64,000 nt of DNA from Paenibacillus ginsengihumi DSM 21568 (GCF_000380965.1 NZ_KB905558.1:1080-65079), one strand, 5' to 3'. Positions 1 through 9,104 are shown, counted from the first letter of the stretch. Made by a program: numbers and translations. The notes: a model not told the origin generated them from the letters alone.

Positions 1-43
1 AGGTGACGACCGATGACGAAAGGAAACGCTCGTCATAGGCGTC
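1..43 (+). repeat. SR dispersed repeat, copy A (5' part outside window)
   Basis: This is the second-hairpin half of the SR element: GGTGACGACCGATGACGA, a short loop, then TCGTCATAGGCGTC. The ATGACGA and TCGTCAT arms can pair. It is followed at once by copy B, so at least two units stand in tandem at the window edge. Confidence 0.85.
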
Positions 44-47
44 CCTC

Positions 48-146
48 TTGAAAATTTGGCGATATTCCGCCGACCGAATTTTCAACACCGCAGGTAACGG
101 CCGATGACGAAAGGAAATGCTCGTCATAGGCGTCCCCTTGAAAATT
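48..146 (+). repeat. SR dispersed repeat, copy B
   Basis: This is a full SR unit. Hairpin 1 pairs TTGAAAATT with AATTTTCAA around a GGCG/CGCC inner stem. A CACCGCAGG linker and hairpin 2 (GATGACGA / TCGTCAT, then GGCGTC) follow. The next TTGAAAATT at 138-146 looks like the start of a further, truncated unit. The 1-199 region holds nothing else that I recognise. Confidence 0.9.
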
Positions 147-199
147 AAAAAAAACAGCCCCCGCTCCCGCATGCTTGATGCGGGCCCGGAGGCCATCCA

Positions 200-511
200 T
201 TACGCCAGCTGCGCGTCGAGACGCGGCTTCACTTCCGCTTCGTAATAAGCGGCCAGCTGGGCTTTTTCATTATCGGTGAACTGGAACTCGCAGTCCCGGC
301 CTTCATCCTGCGGCACGATTTGGACGATGTCGCCGCGCGCGGTGCAAATGATCAGCGCGGTGAGCTCCCCGATCCCGTCCGGCAGCGTGCCTTCCGCCAG
401 GTCGAAGCGTACCTCGATGTCGATCCACTGCCCGTCCTCCCTGCGTTCGACGCGGGCTCTCAGCCGCTCAAATGTCAGCTCATTCACTTCCGGCGAGCCG
501 TATGGAATCAT
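200..511 (-). CDS. Hypothetical 103-residue acidic protein
   Basis: I do not recognise a family. The start is the ATG at 509-511 (MIPYGSPEV), which overlaps the stop of the upstream epimerase gene as ATGA, so translation is probably coupled. The protein is acidic and has no signal peptide or membrane segment. Its middle alternates charged and hydrophobic residues, as in a small beta-rich fold, and its C-terminal 25 residues look helical. A longer reading frame runs upstream to 832, but that part is only the antisense shadow of the epimerase. A tandem SR repeat lies just downstream. Confidence 0.7.
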   Translation of the reverse strand: MIPYGSPEVNELTFERLRARVERREDGQWIDIEVRFDLAEGTLPDGIGELTALIICTARGDIVQIVPQDEGRDCEFQFTDNEKAQLAAYYEAEVKPRLDAQLA

Positions 512-1413
512 CGCTTCGCCTCCCCCTCTTGCAGCAGCGCAGCGAGCGCGCGGTCCAGCACCGGGTACTCGAACGGAAAGCCGTGGCGCAGCGCCAACTC
601 CGGAAAAACCCGCTGCCCTTGAAGCAGCAGCGTCGACATCTCTCCGAACAGCAGCTTCATGACAAACGCGGGAACCGGGAAAAGATAAGGCCGCTTCAGC
701 AATTTGGCCAGCGTGCGGCCGAATTCGTCGTTCGTTACCGGCTGCGGCGCAGTGGCGTTCACCGGACCTTCGAGCTCCTCCTGCTTGATGCAAAAATGAA
801 TCAGCGAGCAAAGATCGCGGATATGAATCCACGACAGCACCTGCTTGCCGCTGCCGATTCTGCCGCCAAAGCCGAGCTTAAACGGCAGGCACATCTTCGG
901 AAAAGCCCCTCCGTCATTGCCCAGCACGATGCCGAGCCGAAGCAGGACGACGCGCGTATCGGGGATTTGCTCCGCCGCCGCTTCCCATTTATCGACGACA
1001 TCGGACAAAAAGTCGACCACCTGCAGATCGCTTTCTTCCGTAAAAGAGCTTGTCTCGGAATAACCGTATATGGAAATGCCCGACGCATTGATCAATACGG
1101 GCTTTCGCTCCATTTTGCCGATGATGTCGGCCACCCTGCTGACCGAATCCAGCCGGGAACGCAAAATCCGTTCCTTCGCTTCCTTCGTCCACCGCTGATT
1201 GATCGTCTCGCCGGCGAGATTGACGATCGCGTCGACGCCGCTCAGCGCCATTGTGCTTTTTTCCAGCTCCGACCAGGTGGCGTAACGGACGAGCGATTGC
1301 TCCGATTTCCGCTTGTTGCGGGAAATGACAACAACCGAATCTTTGCGCTCCACAAAGTACCGGATCAAGTGCTGGCCCACGAAGCCCGTGCCGCCCGCGA
1401 TGGCCACTTTCAT
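508..1413 (-). CDS. TIGR01777 family NAD(P)-dependent epimerase
   Basis: A 301-residue short-chain/extended SDR of the YfcH/YfhF (TIGR01777) type. The N-terminal Rossmann motif GGTGFVGQHL (residues 7-16) binds NAD(P). The central part keeps INASGISIYG, the family version of the catalytic Tyr region, and the C-terminal third is the DUF1731-like cap (NDEFGRTLAKLLKRP). The physiological substrate of this family is unsettled. The start at 1413 is chosen because GAGGG lies 7 bases upstream; the frame extends to 1476 without a ribosome site. It forms a two-gene unit with the overlapping 200-511 gene, behind the promoter at 1448-1476. Confidence 0.92.
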   Translation of the reverse strand: MKVAIAGGTGFVGQHLIRYFVERKDSVVVISRNKRKSEQSLVRYATWSELEKSTMALSGVDAIVNLAGETINQRWTKEAKERILRSRLDSVSRVADIIGKMERKPVLINASGISIYGYSETSSFTEESDLQVVDFLSDVVDKWEAAAEQIPDTRVVLLRLGIVLGNDGGAFPKMCLPFKLGFGGRIGSGKQVLSWIHIRDLCSLIHFCIKQEELEGPVNATAPQPVTNDEFGRTLAKLLKRPYLFPVPAFVMKLLFGEMSTLLLQGQRVFPELALRHGFPFEYPVLDRALAALLQEGEAKR

Positions 1414-1447
1414 GCTGCATCCCTCATTTATTTTCAATATGGCACTT

Positions 1448-1476
1448 ATTATATCTGAAAAGCGTCCTGCGAACAA
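1448..1476 (-). promoter_or_regulatory. Sigma-A promoter for the epimerase operon
   Basis: On the minus strand TTGTTC (1471-1476) and a perfect TATAAT (1448-1453) are separated by 17 bases. They sit about 35 bases upstream of the epimerase start at 1413. Confidence 0.7.
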
Positions 1477-1599
1477 TTTGAAAACCGCATCGGCAGACGG
1501 CGCCGCACTCCCGTTCAGGCTTCCCCGCCCCGCCGGCCGGACGCCGCCGTTAACGCAGCAGCCCCTTCCATCCGCTTGCCGAACGCTTCGCGTACGCCC

Positions 1600-1629
1600 T
1601 TGTCGAAAAATTTAGTTTGGCTATATAAT
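1600..1629 (+). promoter_or_regulatory. Sigma-A promoter for the MarR gene
   Basis: TTGTCG (1600-1605) and TATAAT (1624-1629) have an 18-base spacer. The -10 box overlaps the ATG at 1628, which rules that codon out and supports the start at 1655. Confidence 0.65.
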
Positions 1630-1654
1630 GATTGGTAAAGGGAGGGAACGGAGG

Positions 1655-2089
1655 ATGGAAACAAGAGAATCATTAGAGCAGTTTACCGCTTATTTGCAAT
1701 CCATCAATCGGCACCTCCGCTCCAAAGTGTTCGACCAGCGCAGCAATGCGATCACTCGGGTGCAGTGGCTGCTGCTCAAGCATCTGGTCCGCACCGGCTC
1801 GGCGACGATCGGCCAGCTGGCGGTGCATTTGGACGTCCGTCCGAGCACGATGTCGCAAATGATCGACCGGCTGGAGAAATCAGGCCTCGTCCGCAGAGGA
1901 AGCGACACCGGCGATGCCAGAGTCAAGCTCGTCACGTTAACGGAGCAGGGCCGGGACTTGATTCGCCGGACCGAGTCGCAATGGGTCGAGGCGCTGTCGG
2001 AACCGTTCGAACGCTTCAGCGAGGAGGAACGAGTTCAATTGTTGAATTATATGAGGAAGCTGTCCGAAGCGCTGCCGAAAAACAAATGA
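1655..2089 (+). CDS. MarR family transcriptional regulator
   Basis: A 144-residue winged-helix repressor or activator. The DNA-recognition helix and wing match the MarR pattern: IGQLAVHLDVRPSTMSQMIDRLEKSGLV, then a basic wing ending in LTEQGRDLI. Flanking helices would form the dimer interface. The start ATG at 1655 follows GGGAGG by 8 bases; the upstream in-frame ATG at 1628 lies inside the -10 box. The ligand is unknown. It is divergent from the epimerase operon and lies 74 bases before the giant kinase gene, which has its own possible promoter, so either could be a target. Confidence 0.92.
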   Translation: METRESLEQFTAYLQSINRHLRSKVFDQRSNAITRVQWLLLKHLVRTGSATIGQLAVHLDVRPSTMSQMIDRLEKSGLVRRGSDTGDARVKLVTLTEQGRDLIRRTESQWVEALSEPFERFSEEERVQLLNYMRKLSEALPKNK

Positions 2090-2099
2090 TCGTTAACGC

Positions 2100-2128
2100 T
2101 TGTTCGGCTTTCCAATTCAAAGTAAGAT
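2100..2128 (+). promoter_or_regulatory. Possible promoter for the giant kinase gene
   Basis: TTGTTC (2100-2105), a 17-base spacer and TAAGAT (2123-2128) lie 36 bases before the TTG start at 2164. The -10 box differs from the consensus at one position. Confidence 0.5.
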
Positions 2129-2163
2129 GATATGAAATTAGGAGTTTTATCGGAGGGGTATGC

Positions 2164-5100
2164 TTGGCTTGGACCATCGACACACATTCGCTCCAGCTAT
2201 TGGGCGAATTTGGGCAGGTGCAATGGTATCAGGGCATTGACAAATATACGGGCAAGCCTGCGCTGGTCAAAGCGATGAGCAGCCCGGTTCCGCTGCGCCG
2301 AGAGCTCGAAGCCGCCAGCGGATTGGACGGGGAGTTTGTGCTAAAGCCGCTGGAATGGACAACCGTAGGCGGACACCACGCTCTTGTCATGGAGCCTGCC
2401 AAAGGGGTCCCGCTGTTTCGCGCGATCGAGAACGGGCCGCTGGATGTCAGGACTTTTTTGGAATACTCGCTTTCCATGACGGAAGCCTTGCATTCGCTGC
2501 ACTTGCGGAAACGGATTCACGGCGTTCTTTCGCCGCGCTCTTTTTTTGTCGATTTTAAGCGAAAAAAGGCGAAGCTGACCGATCTGTTCGCACTGGCTCC
2601 GCTTGCCGGAAGCGCCTCCGGGTCAGGGGCGCCAGAACTTCCGCCGGACAGAGAGCTGCTGCCCTATTTTGCGCCAGAGCGGCTCGGAAGAATGGATCGG
2701 CAAGCCGATGCAAGAAGCGACATTTATACATTGGGTGTTCTTTTCTACGAAATGCTGTGCGGGATGCTTCCGTTCGCCGGATCGGACGAGAACGAATGGG
2801 CTCATCAGCATTTGGCGGTGCAGCCGGCACCCCCTTGCGAACAATTCAGCCAAATTCCCGAAGCGGTTTCGGATATCGTGCTCAAATGTTTGGCGAAGCA
2901 TCCGGAGGAGCGCTATCCGAGCGTCTTCGCCCTGCGCAAAGATTTGGAGCTTTGCCTGGACAGCCTGCTCGCGAACGGGCATATCGACGCGCTCCCTGCA
3001 GAGCGGCGGGTCAACGACCAGTTTCGCCTGTCCGATGCGATATACGGCAGGGAATACGAGCTGCAGCTGCTGCTTAACGCTTATCACCGGGCCTCGATGG
3101 GCAGCGGCGAAATCGTGTTTTTGCATGGCGTGTCCGGGGTGGGGAAAACCCGCCTGATTCAGGAATTTCAAAAGTCGTTTCAAAGCGGAAAAGGGCTGTT
3201 CGTCAGCGGAAAATTCGATCAGTACAAACGGGACGTTCCGTTTCAAGCGGTGCTGCAAATGATGAGCGAGCTGCTGTCATATTTGTTGACGCTGCCGGAG
3301 AATCGGCTGCGCCATTGGCAGCACGCATTCGCCGATGCGCTTGGCACGAGCGGCCAGGTGCTGATCGATCTGCTGCCCGAGCTTGCCCAGGTGCTCGGTC
3401 CGCAGCAGCAGCTCGGCAAGCTGCCGCCGGCCGAGAAGCAGCACCGCCTCACGCAGGCGATCCTGCAATTTTTGTCCGTGTTCGTCTCCAAAGAGCGGCC
3501 GCTCGTGCTGTTTATCGACGATCTGCAATGGGCCGACGCCGATTCACTGCAGCTGATCCACGATTTGACCGCGGAAGGTCTGCCCCGGTACGTTTTGCTG
3601 ATCGGAGCGTACCGCGGCGGCGACCTGGATATCCCCGAATCGCACCCTCTCCGGCATACGATCGCGAGCATGGAGCAGACAGGAGCGGCGAACGTGCTTC
3701 ATATCGCGCTGAAGCCGCTGGGCGAACGGCAGCTGGAGCAGCTGCTTGCCGATTCCCTGCTTCCTCTCCACCGCCCGGCGCTGGAGCTGGCCCGCCTCGT
3801 GATGGCGAAGACGAACGGCAACCCGTTCTTTACCCGTCAGTTTTTGCGCTCGCTGCACGAGCAGCAGTGGCTCCGCTTCGATTACGACGTCTGCGCATGG
3901 GTCTGGGACGCCGAACAGATTGAAGAGCTGCATATTACGGATAACGTCGTCGATTTCATGGTGGGCCAAATTCGGCGACTGGACAAGCCGCTGCAGCGCG
4001 TGCTGCAATATGCGGCCTGCATCGGACATTCGTTCGATGCGGGCACGCTTGCGCTGGTCGCGGATATCGAGCCGGAGGCGCTGACATCGCATTTGGCGCG
4101 CGCGGCTGCGAACGGGCTGATCATTCCCGCGGCGGCCAGCCGGTATACCGAGGGGCAGCAGGCGAACGCCGTATATAAATTTTTGCACGACCGCGTTCAT
4201 CAAGCGGTCTACTCTCTGGTCACCGACCGGCAAAAGAAAGACATTCACCTGCGCATCGGGCGGCTGCTGCTTCGCCACTGCTCTGCCGAAATGCAGGCGG
4301 AGCGCATCTTCGAAATTGCCGGGCAGCTGAACGCAGGCGCCGAGCTGATGAAGGAGAGCGACGAGAAGCGGCTGCTGGCGGAGCTGAACCTTAAGGCCTG
4401 CCGCAAGGCGAAGGGCAATGCCGCCTACGAGACGGCGCTCGCCTTCGCCCGCCAAGGGCAGCGAATGCTCGGCGACAAGGCGTGGGCGCGTCACTACGAG
4501 CTGGCGATGGCGCTCCATCTGGAGCTGGCCGAGCATGAATATTTGTGCGGGCATTTCGAGGTGTCGAGACGAATATTTCAGATCGCGCTGACTCATGCCA
4601 AAACCCGCCTCGACCAGGCGGATGCGTACAACCTGATGATGGTGCTATACACGAACATGGGCGAGCATGCCAAAGCGCTGCAGACGGGGCTCGAAGGGCT
4701 TCGCCTGTTCCGCCTCGCTCTCCCCTCGCCAGTTGGCAAAGGCCATATTTTGTGGGAAGTGCTGAAGACGAAGCTGCATCTTGTAGGGAGAAAGCCGGAA
4801 GATCTGCTCGACCTCCCCGTCATCACCGATCCGGAGCATAAAGCGCTGACGCGGCTAATGGTCAACCTGATCGCGCCGGCCTATTACCTGGATTCCGAGC
4901 TGTACATCTATCTGATGCTCAAAATGGTGAATTATTCGCTCGTCAACGGGCATTCCGAGGGCTCTCCCCTCGCCTACGCGACCTATGGCGTCATTCTCAG
5001 CTCCGTCCTTGGCCAGATGAAGGCAGGGCGGGAATTCGGCAAGCTCAGCCTGGAGCTGTGCGAATTCATCGGCGATCCGCAGACCAAGTCGAAAGTATAC

Positions 5101-7293
5101 TTCTCCTATGGCAGCTTTACGAGCAATATGGGAGAGCATATCACCTCGGCGATCGATTACCAGAAGCGGGCTTACCAGCTCGGCATCGATGCCGGCGACT
5201 ATGTGTACGCAGGGTACTCGATCACGTTCAGTCTGTTTTTGCAGCTGTTCCGCGGCGACCATCTGAACGAGGTGCTGGCAGAAGCGGAAGGCTGCCGCGG
5301 TTTCCTGCACAAGGCGCAGGATCGCGACGCGATTCAGATTTTTACGGTGATCGTCCGGTTCATCGGATATATGAAGGAAGCCGGGTGCCCGGATTTGCCG
5401 GGGACCGGGCCGGATCAGGCGTTCATGACGGCGAAGGAGATCGACGCGCTGCGAGGCATGAGCAATAAAGCGACGGTGCATACGTACTACGCGCTGCAGG
5501 CGCAAGCGTCGTACATAATGGGAGATTACCTGCAGGCGAAGGCGATTTGCGACGAAGCGGAAGCGCAGCTGAAATCCATCTTCGGACTCATACACGTGCA
5601 GCTGCATCACTTTCACAGCGCGCTCGTCATGGCGGCGCTGTACGATCAAGCGACTGCTGCGGAGCAGCGCGCCTACAGGCGCAGGATGAAAGCAGCGGTC
5701 CGCTTCCTGTCGCGATGGTCCCGGCAGTCGCCGGACAATATGCTGCACCTGAAGCTGCTGGCGGAAGCCGAATGGCTGCGCGTGAGCGGCAGACAGGCGC
5801 AGGCGGCGGAAGCGTACGACCTGGCTATCCGCTCCGCAGGCAAGCACGGCTTCGTGCAGCACGAGGCGATGGCGCATGAATGCGCCGCCCGATACTATCG
5901 GGGCAGCGGTCGGCTTCACATCGCCAAGGCTTACTTGTCGGAAGCCCGCAGACTCTATCTGCAGTGGGGAGCGATGCGCAAAGTTTCGCAGCTGGACGCG
6001 CGGTATCCCGACCTGGCCAGCCTCGCGCCGGCCGCAGAGGCCGCCATCGACGTCACCACGATGGTGAAGGCGAGCAAAGCGATCGCCGATGAGGAAGGCT
6101 TTCACAAGCTGCTGGAAAGCATCATGGCGATCGTACTGGAGAATGCCGGCGCGGAGAAAGGCCTGCTGCTGGCGATGCGCGACGACCGGCTCTATGTGGA
6201 GGCGGCCAAGCATTCGTCGCAGGCGCTGCCGGCTCTCCAATCGGCCCCGGCGGAGGATTGCGGAGAAGCGGCGCTGACCGTCGTCCAGTACGCTGTGCGC
6301 ACCGGGGAAGTCGTGCTGCTGAACGATGCGTCGCAGGCGAAGATGTTTGCCAAGGACCCTTATATCCGCAGCCGGCATCCGAAGTCGGTGCTCTGTCTGC
6401 CGATCGTCCGGCTCGGCAAAGTAACGGGCGCGCTTTATTTGGAAAACAACCTGGCGCCCCGCGTGTTCCGGGAGGAACGGCTGAACACCTTGAAGCTGCT
6501 TGCCTCCGAGCTCGCCGTGCTGATCGAGAATGCGCATCTGTACGCCAACCTGGAATCCAAAAACGTCAAGCTGCAGCTCCTGGAGGAAAGAGAAAAAAAT
6601 ATGAAGCTGCAATTGGAAGAAAAAGAGCGGTGGACGCAGTCAGCCGAGGCGACGATGCTCAATATCCGCAAGGCGCAGCATGAGCTGATCAACAATGTGC
6701 AGACTGTGCACGCGCTGCTGATGATGAACAAGACCGATATGGCCAAAGAGTATATTTCGGTGTGGTGCAAGGAGATCGTCCAGCAATCGGTCGCCGGCTC
6801 GGTCAAATTTCCCGTGCTCGGGGTCGTGCTGAACAATTTGTCCCTGTCTTGCATCTCGGAGAAAATCGATCTTCAGGTGAACGGCGATCTCGACTGCTCG
6901 TTTGAGGAGCTCAGCCTGCCGATCAGCTACTTCTCCAGCATCGTCCACAATTTGCTGAAAAATGCGATCGAAGCCGTGCCGCCGGAGGATGCGCTGCGAA
7001 CGGTGCGGCTCGCGATCGAGGAATGGGACGACCATTACCGGCTCACCGTGTTCAACAGCGGCTCCTTCATTCCCTTGGAGCGGCGCAGGCGCATCTTCGA
7101 GAAAGGCTTCTCGACGAAGCCGGAATCGAGCAACTCCGGGCTCGGCCTGCATATCGTGCACAATTACTTGCAGCATTACGGCGGCGCGATCGAATGCGCC
7201 TCGGAGGAAGGAACGGGCACGGAGTTTATCGTCTCCATTCCAAAGAAAAAACGCCCCGTGCCACTAACAGCGGGTCCGTCACGCAAGCCGTGA
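2164..7293 (+). CDS. Giant multidomain signalling protein: kinase-like, AAA ATPase, helical repeats, GAF, histidine kinase
   Basis: A 1709-residue cytosolic protein of the mixed Ser/Thr kinase and histidine kinase type. Order: protein-kinase fold (about 10-265), P-loop ATPase with GVSGVGKT (322-329) and Walker B LVLFIDDLQWAD (about 447-458), a long TPR-like helical region (about 650-1270), GAF (about 1300-1460), coiled coil, then an HxxxN-type phosphoacceptor helix (HELINN, His1506) and a HATPase domain (N-box NLLKNAIEA at 1596, GLGLHIV). The kinase-like domain has HGVLSP where active kinases have HRDxKP and TDLF in place of DFG, so it is probably catalytically dead. The TTG start has GGAGGGG 5 bases upstream. 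No response regulator is adjacent; the nearest upstream gene is the MarR regulator. Confidence 0.88.
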   Translation: MAWTIDTHSLQLLGEFGQVQWYQGIDKYTGKPALVKAMSSPVPLRRELEAASGLDGEFVLKPLEWTTVGGHHALVMEPAKGVPLFRAIENGPLDVRTFLEYSLSMTEALHSLHLRKRIHGVLSPRSFFVDFKRKKAKLTDLFALAPLAGSASGSGAPELPPDRELLPYFAPERLGRMDRQADARSDIYTLGVLFYEMLCGMLPFAGSDENEWAHQHLAVQPAPPCEQFSQIPEAVSDIVLKCLAKHPEERYPSVFALRKDLELCLDSLLANGHIDALPAERRVNDQFRLSDAIYGREYELQLLLNAYHRASMGSGEIVFLHGVSGVGKTRLIQEFQKSFQSGKGLFVSGKFDQYKRDVPFQAVLQMMSELLSYLLTLPENRLRHWQHAFADALGTSGQVLIDLLPELAQVLGPQQQLGKLPPAEKQHRLTQAILQFLSVFVSKERPLVLFIDDLQWADADSLQLIHDLTAEGLPRYVLLIGAYRGGDLDIPESHPLRHTIASMEQTGAANVLHIALKPLGERQLEQLLADSLLPLHRPALELARLVMAKTNGNPFFTRQFLRSLHEQQWLRFDYDVCAWVWDAEQIEELHITDNVVDFMVGQIRRLDKPLQRVLQYAACIGHSFDAGTLALVADIEPEALTSHLARAAANGLIIPAAASRYTEGQQANAVYKFLHDRVHQAVYSLVTDRQKKDIHLRIGRLLLRHCSAEMQAERIFEIAGQLNAGAELMKESDEKRLLAELNLKACRKAKGNAAYETALAFARQGQRMLGDKAWARHYELAMALHLELAEHEYLCGHFEVSRRIFQIALTHAKTRLDQADAYNLMMVLYTNMGEHAKALQTGLEGLRLFRLALPSPVGKGHILWEVLKTKLHLVGRKPEDLLDLPVITDPEHKALTRLMVNLIAPAYYLDSELYIYLMLKMVNYSLVNGHSEGSPLAYATYGVILSSVLGQMKAGREFGKLSLELCEFIGDPQTKSKVYFSYGSFTSNMGEHITSAIDYQKRAYQLGIDAGDYVYAGYSITFSLFLQLFRGDHLNEVLAEAEGCRGFLHKAQDRDAIQIFTVIVRFIGYMKEAGCPDLPGTGPDQAFMTAKEIDALRGMSNKATVHTYYALQAQASYIMGDYLQAKAICDEAEAQLKSIFGLIHVQLHHFHSALVMAALYDQATAAEQRAYRRRMKAAVRFLSRWSRQSPDNMLHLKLLAEAEWLRVSGRQAQAAEAYDLAIRSAGKHGFVQHEAMAHECAARYYRGSGRLHIAKAYLSEARRLYLQWGAMRKVSQLDARYPDLASLAPAAEAAIDVTTMVKASKAIADEEGFHKLLESIMAIVLENAGAEKGLLLAMRDDRLYVEAAKHSSQALPALQSAPAEDCGEAALTVVQYAVRTGEVVLLNDASQAKMFAKDPYIRSRHPKSVLCLPIVRLGKVTGALYLENNLAPRVFREERLNTLKLLASELAVLIENAHLYANLESKNVKLQLLEEREKNMKLQLEEKERWTQSAEATMLNIRKAQHELINNVQTVHALLMMNKTDMAKEYISVWCKEIVQQSVAGSVKFPVLGVVLNNLSLSCISEKIDLQVNGDLDCSFEELSLPISYFSSIVHNLLKNAIEAVPPEDALRTVRLAIEEWDDHYRLTVFNSGSFIPLERRRRIFEKGFSTKPESSNSGLGLHIVHNYLQHYGGAIECASEEGTGTEFIVSIPKKKRPVPLTAGPSRKP

Positions 7294-7322
7294 AGGACCC
7301 GCTGTCGCCTTTGGGGCGCTTT
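7250..7322. terminator. Convergent bidirectional terminator
   Basis: AGCGGGTCC (7269-7277) pairs with GGACCCGCT (7295-7303). An outer stem AACGCCCC/GGGGCG (7250-7257, 7313-7318) has a T-run on the minus-strand side. It overlaps the 3' end of the giant gene and the stop of the convergent esterase. Confidence 0.65.
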
Positions 7323-8133
7323 AAGCTTGGGCCTCCGCCGATAAGGAGAAGCTTTTCTCGATAAAGCGGAGGGCATCCGGCAAATGCTCCGTCCAGTAGT
7401 CGGCGTTATGCTCGCCCGGAAACTCCTCGTACTCGTGGGCGTAGCCGATTCGCTCCAGATGGGCCTTGTACATGACGTTAACCGGATACAGATAGTCCGA
7501 TGTGCCGCAGTTGAAATAGATTCTCGGCGCCGCCTGCTCCTGAAGCCGCGCTTCGGACAGCGTGAACGGATCGTATTGCCGCGCATAGGGGCCGCGGATC
7601 GGCCCGAACATGCGGCATACCTCGGAACGGAGGAAGGACTCCGTTACACTCTCCGGAGAGAACAATGCCCCCGACAGGCTGGCGGCTGTGCCGAACATGG
7701 CGGGGTTGCGCAGCGCAAGCATGACCGCGCCGTAGCCGCCCATGGACAGGCCGCACAGCGCCCGCTGGTCCGGTCCGGCCAGCGTGCGGAACTGCGCCTC
7801 GACCGCCGGCACCAGATCGTACAGAAAATAATCCTCGAATCGGCCCGTACCGTCATACCAGTTCATGTAGAACGTGCCGTGGCCGTAGCCTCCGTCGCTC
7901 GGGAACACGACGATGCTTTCGCGTAAGCCGCCTTCCTTCATCATGCGGTCCAACGTCTGTTCCGCCGCGCATTTTTGCAGCCAGTACGCTTCACTGCCGT
8001 ACAGACCGTGCAGCAGGTAGATGACGGGATACCGCTTGTCGCCGGATTCGTCGTAGCTTGCCGGCAAGTAGACGTTGCATGTATGGCGCGAATACAGGGC
8101 GCCGGAGAAGAAAGGTAGCTGCTTCACACTCAT
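7321..8133 (-). CDS. Alpha/beta hydrolase-fold esterase (esterase D / enterochelin-esterase-like)
   Basis: A 270-residue serine hydrolase. Seen: YPVIYLLHGLYG (oxyanion-hole strand and turn), the nucleophile elbow CGLSMGGYGA, an acid region near YLYPVN, and a late His in FPGEHNADYW. This matches the putative esterase family that includes S-formylglutathione hydrolase-like and Fes-like enzymes; the substrate cannot be told. No signal peptide is visible. The start at 8133 has GGGAGGT 9 bases upstream; the frame runs to 8262 without a site. It is the third gene of a phosphoesterase-YtxJ-esterase run with gaps of 24 and 28 bases. Confidence 0.85.
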   Translation of the reverse strand: MSVKQLPFFSGALYSRHTCNVYLPASYDESGDKRYPVIYLLHGLYGSEAYWLQKCAAEQTLDRMMKEGGLRESIVVFPSDGGYGHGTFYMNWYDGTGRFEDYFLYDLVPAVEAQFRTLAGPDQRALCGLSMGGYGAVMLALRNPAMFGTAASLSGALFSPESVTESFLRSEVCRMFGPIRGPYARQYDPFTLSEARLQEQAAPRIYFNCGTSDYLYPVNVMYKAHLERIGYAHEYEEFPGEHNADYWTEHLPDALRFIEKSFSLSAEAQA

Positions 8134-8161
8134 CGGGTTTGTACCTCCCTTGCGTATATAC

Positions 8162-8503
8162 TCAATCGAGAACTGCTGTGATATGTTCCACGGTAATCGC
8201 CCAGTGCGAGGCGTTCCAGACCGTTTCCTTATCCTTAATATACAAAATTTGCGGCGAGGCATGCTTCACGCCCGTATCCTCGGCAATCTGATTGGAAGCC
8301 GGCCGCGACTCGATCACCTTCACCAACCAGTAATCCGCGGCGGGATTCGGCTGCTTGCTCAAATAGTCTTCAAATTCGTTCAGCGCGTTGGTGCTCACAG
8401 GGCAAGCCGTGCTGTGCTTGAGCAGTACGACCGGCCGTTCGCTCGTCCCCTCGAATATTTGCTTCCATTGCTCAACTTCGGTAATTTCTTTCCATTGAAT
8501 CAT
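8162..8503 (-). CDS. ytxJ: Bacilliredoxin-like protein YtxJ
   Basis: A 113-residue thioredoxin-fold protein. The single Cys34 in HSTACPVS is the monothiol active site typical of YtxJ, thought to remove bacillithiol from proteins under oxidative stress. The rest keeps the family pattern (VIESRPASNQIAEDTGVKH, cis-Pro region SPQILY). It has no second active-site Cys. It lies between a phosphoesterase gene (24-base gap) and an esterase gene (28-base gap) on the same strand. It implies that the host uses bacillithiol. Confidence 0.92.
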   Translation of the reverse strand: MIQWKEITEVEQWKQIFEGTSERPVVLLKHSTACPVSTNALNEFEDYLSKQPNPAADYWLVKVIESRPASNQIAEDTGVKHASPQILYIKDKETVWNASHWAITVEHITAVLD

Positions 8504-8527
8504 CTTGCTTCCTGGCCCCTCTTCAGA

Positions 8528-9019
8528 TTACTTTTGATCATAGTATCGGTGCTCCGCCACGATTTCGCTGCCGAGCCTAAGCAGCCCGAAGGAATACCGC
8601 AGCTCGCGCCGTTTGTCGGTAGGCGATCCCGGATTGAACAGCAGGACGCCTTCGCGCCGCTCCAGATAGGGCGTATGCGAATGCCCGAAGATGACCGCGT
8701 CGACCGATTCGCCGCGGAATGCTTCGAAGGCTGTATCGGGCGCCGCCCGCCAGCCGTCGCCGTGCACGAGGCCGATGCGCCGACCGGCCAGCTCCAGCAC
8801 CTTGCGGCGTCCGAACCGTTCGACAATCTCCGGGCCGTCATTGTTGCCCGCCACGCTCTCGACTGGCGCCAGCGCTTCCAGCAGCCCGACCACTTCCGGG
8901 TTCGTCCAATCGCCTGCATGCACGATCAGCTCCACCCCGCGCAGCCCGTCGGTCAACGCTTTGGGAAGCTGCCGGCTTCTGGAGTACATATGCGTATCGG
9001 ATACGACGCCGATGAGCAT
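8528..9019 (-). CDS. YfcE/YsnB-type metallophosphoesterase
   Basis: A 163-residue calcineurin-like phosphoesterase. Metal-binding motifs are visible in order: GVVSDTHM (5-12), HAGDW, AGNND, VHGDGW and FGHSHTPY. These bind two divalent metals. Relatives hydrolyse phosphodiesters or small phosphorylated molecules; the substrate is unknown. The start at 9019 has GGGGGAGG 5 bases upstream; an in-frame ATG at 9046 does not. It is first in a three-gene minus-strand run with ytxJ and the esterase. Confidence 0.9.
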   Translation of the reverse strand: MLIGVVSDTHMYSRSRQLPKALTDGLRGVELIVHAGDWTNPEVVGLLEALAPVESVAGNNDGPEIVERFGRRKVLELAGRRIGLVHGDGWRAAPDTAFEAFRGESVDAVIFGHSHTPYLERREGVLLFNPGSPTDKRRELRYSFGLLRLGSEIVAEHRYYDQK

Positions 9020-9083
9020 GACAACCTCCCCCTTTCGCCCTCGCAAATGATTCCTTCATTTTACCATAGACGCGGCCAAAAAG

Positions 9084-9104
9084 AAAAACACCCGCAAGGG
9101 GTGT
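9084..9104 (-). terminator. Terminator of the MacAB-like efflux operon
   Basis: ACACCC (9088-9093), a four- to five-base loop and GGGTGT (9099-9104) form a hairpin that reads into a T-rich run on the minus strand. It lies 12 bases past the stop of the last efflux gene. Confidence 0.75.

Noticed and set aside
1-146. Tandem SR units as a CRISPR array
   Set aside because: The units are long, the variable part is a hairpin arm rather than a spacer, copies are dispersed, and no cas gene is present.
4855-6612. A 585-residue minus-strand frame inside the giant kinase gene, and similar long antisense frames elsewhere
   Set aside because: These are shadows from GC-rich codon use; their composition is Arg/His/Gln-rich without domains, and the opposite strand has clear families.
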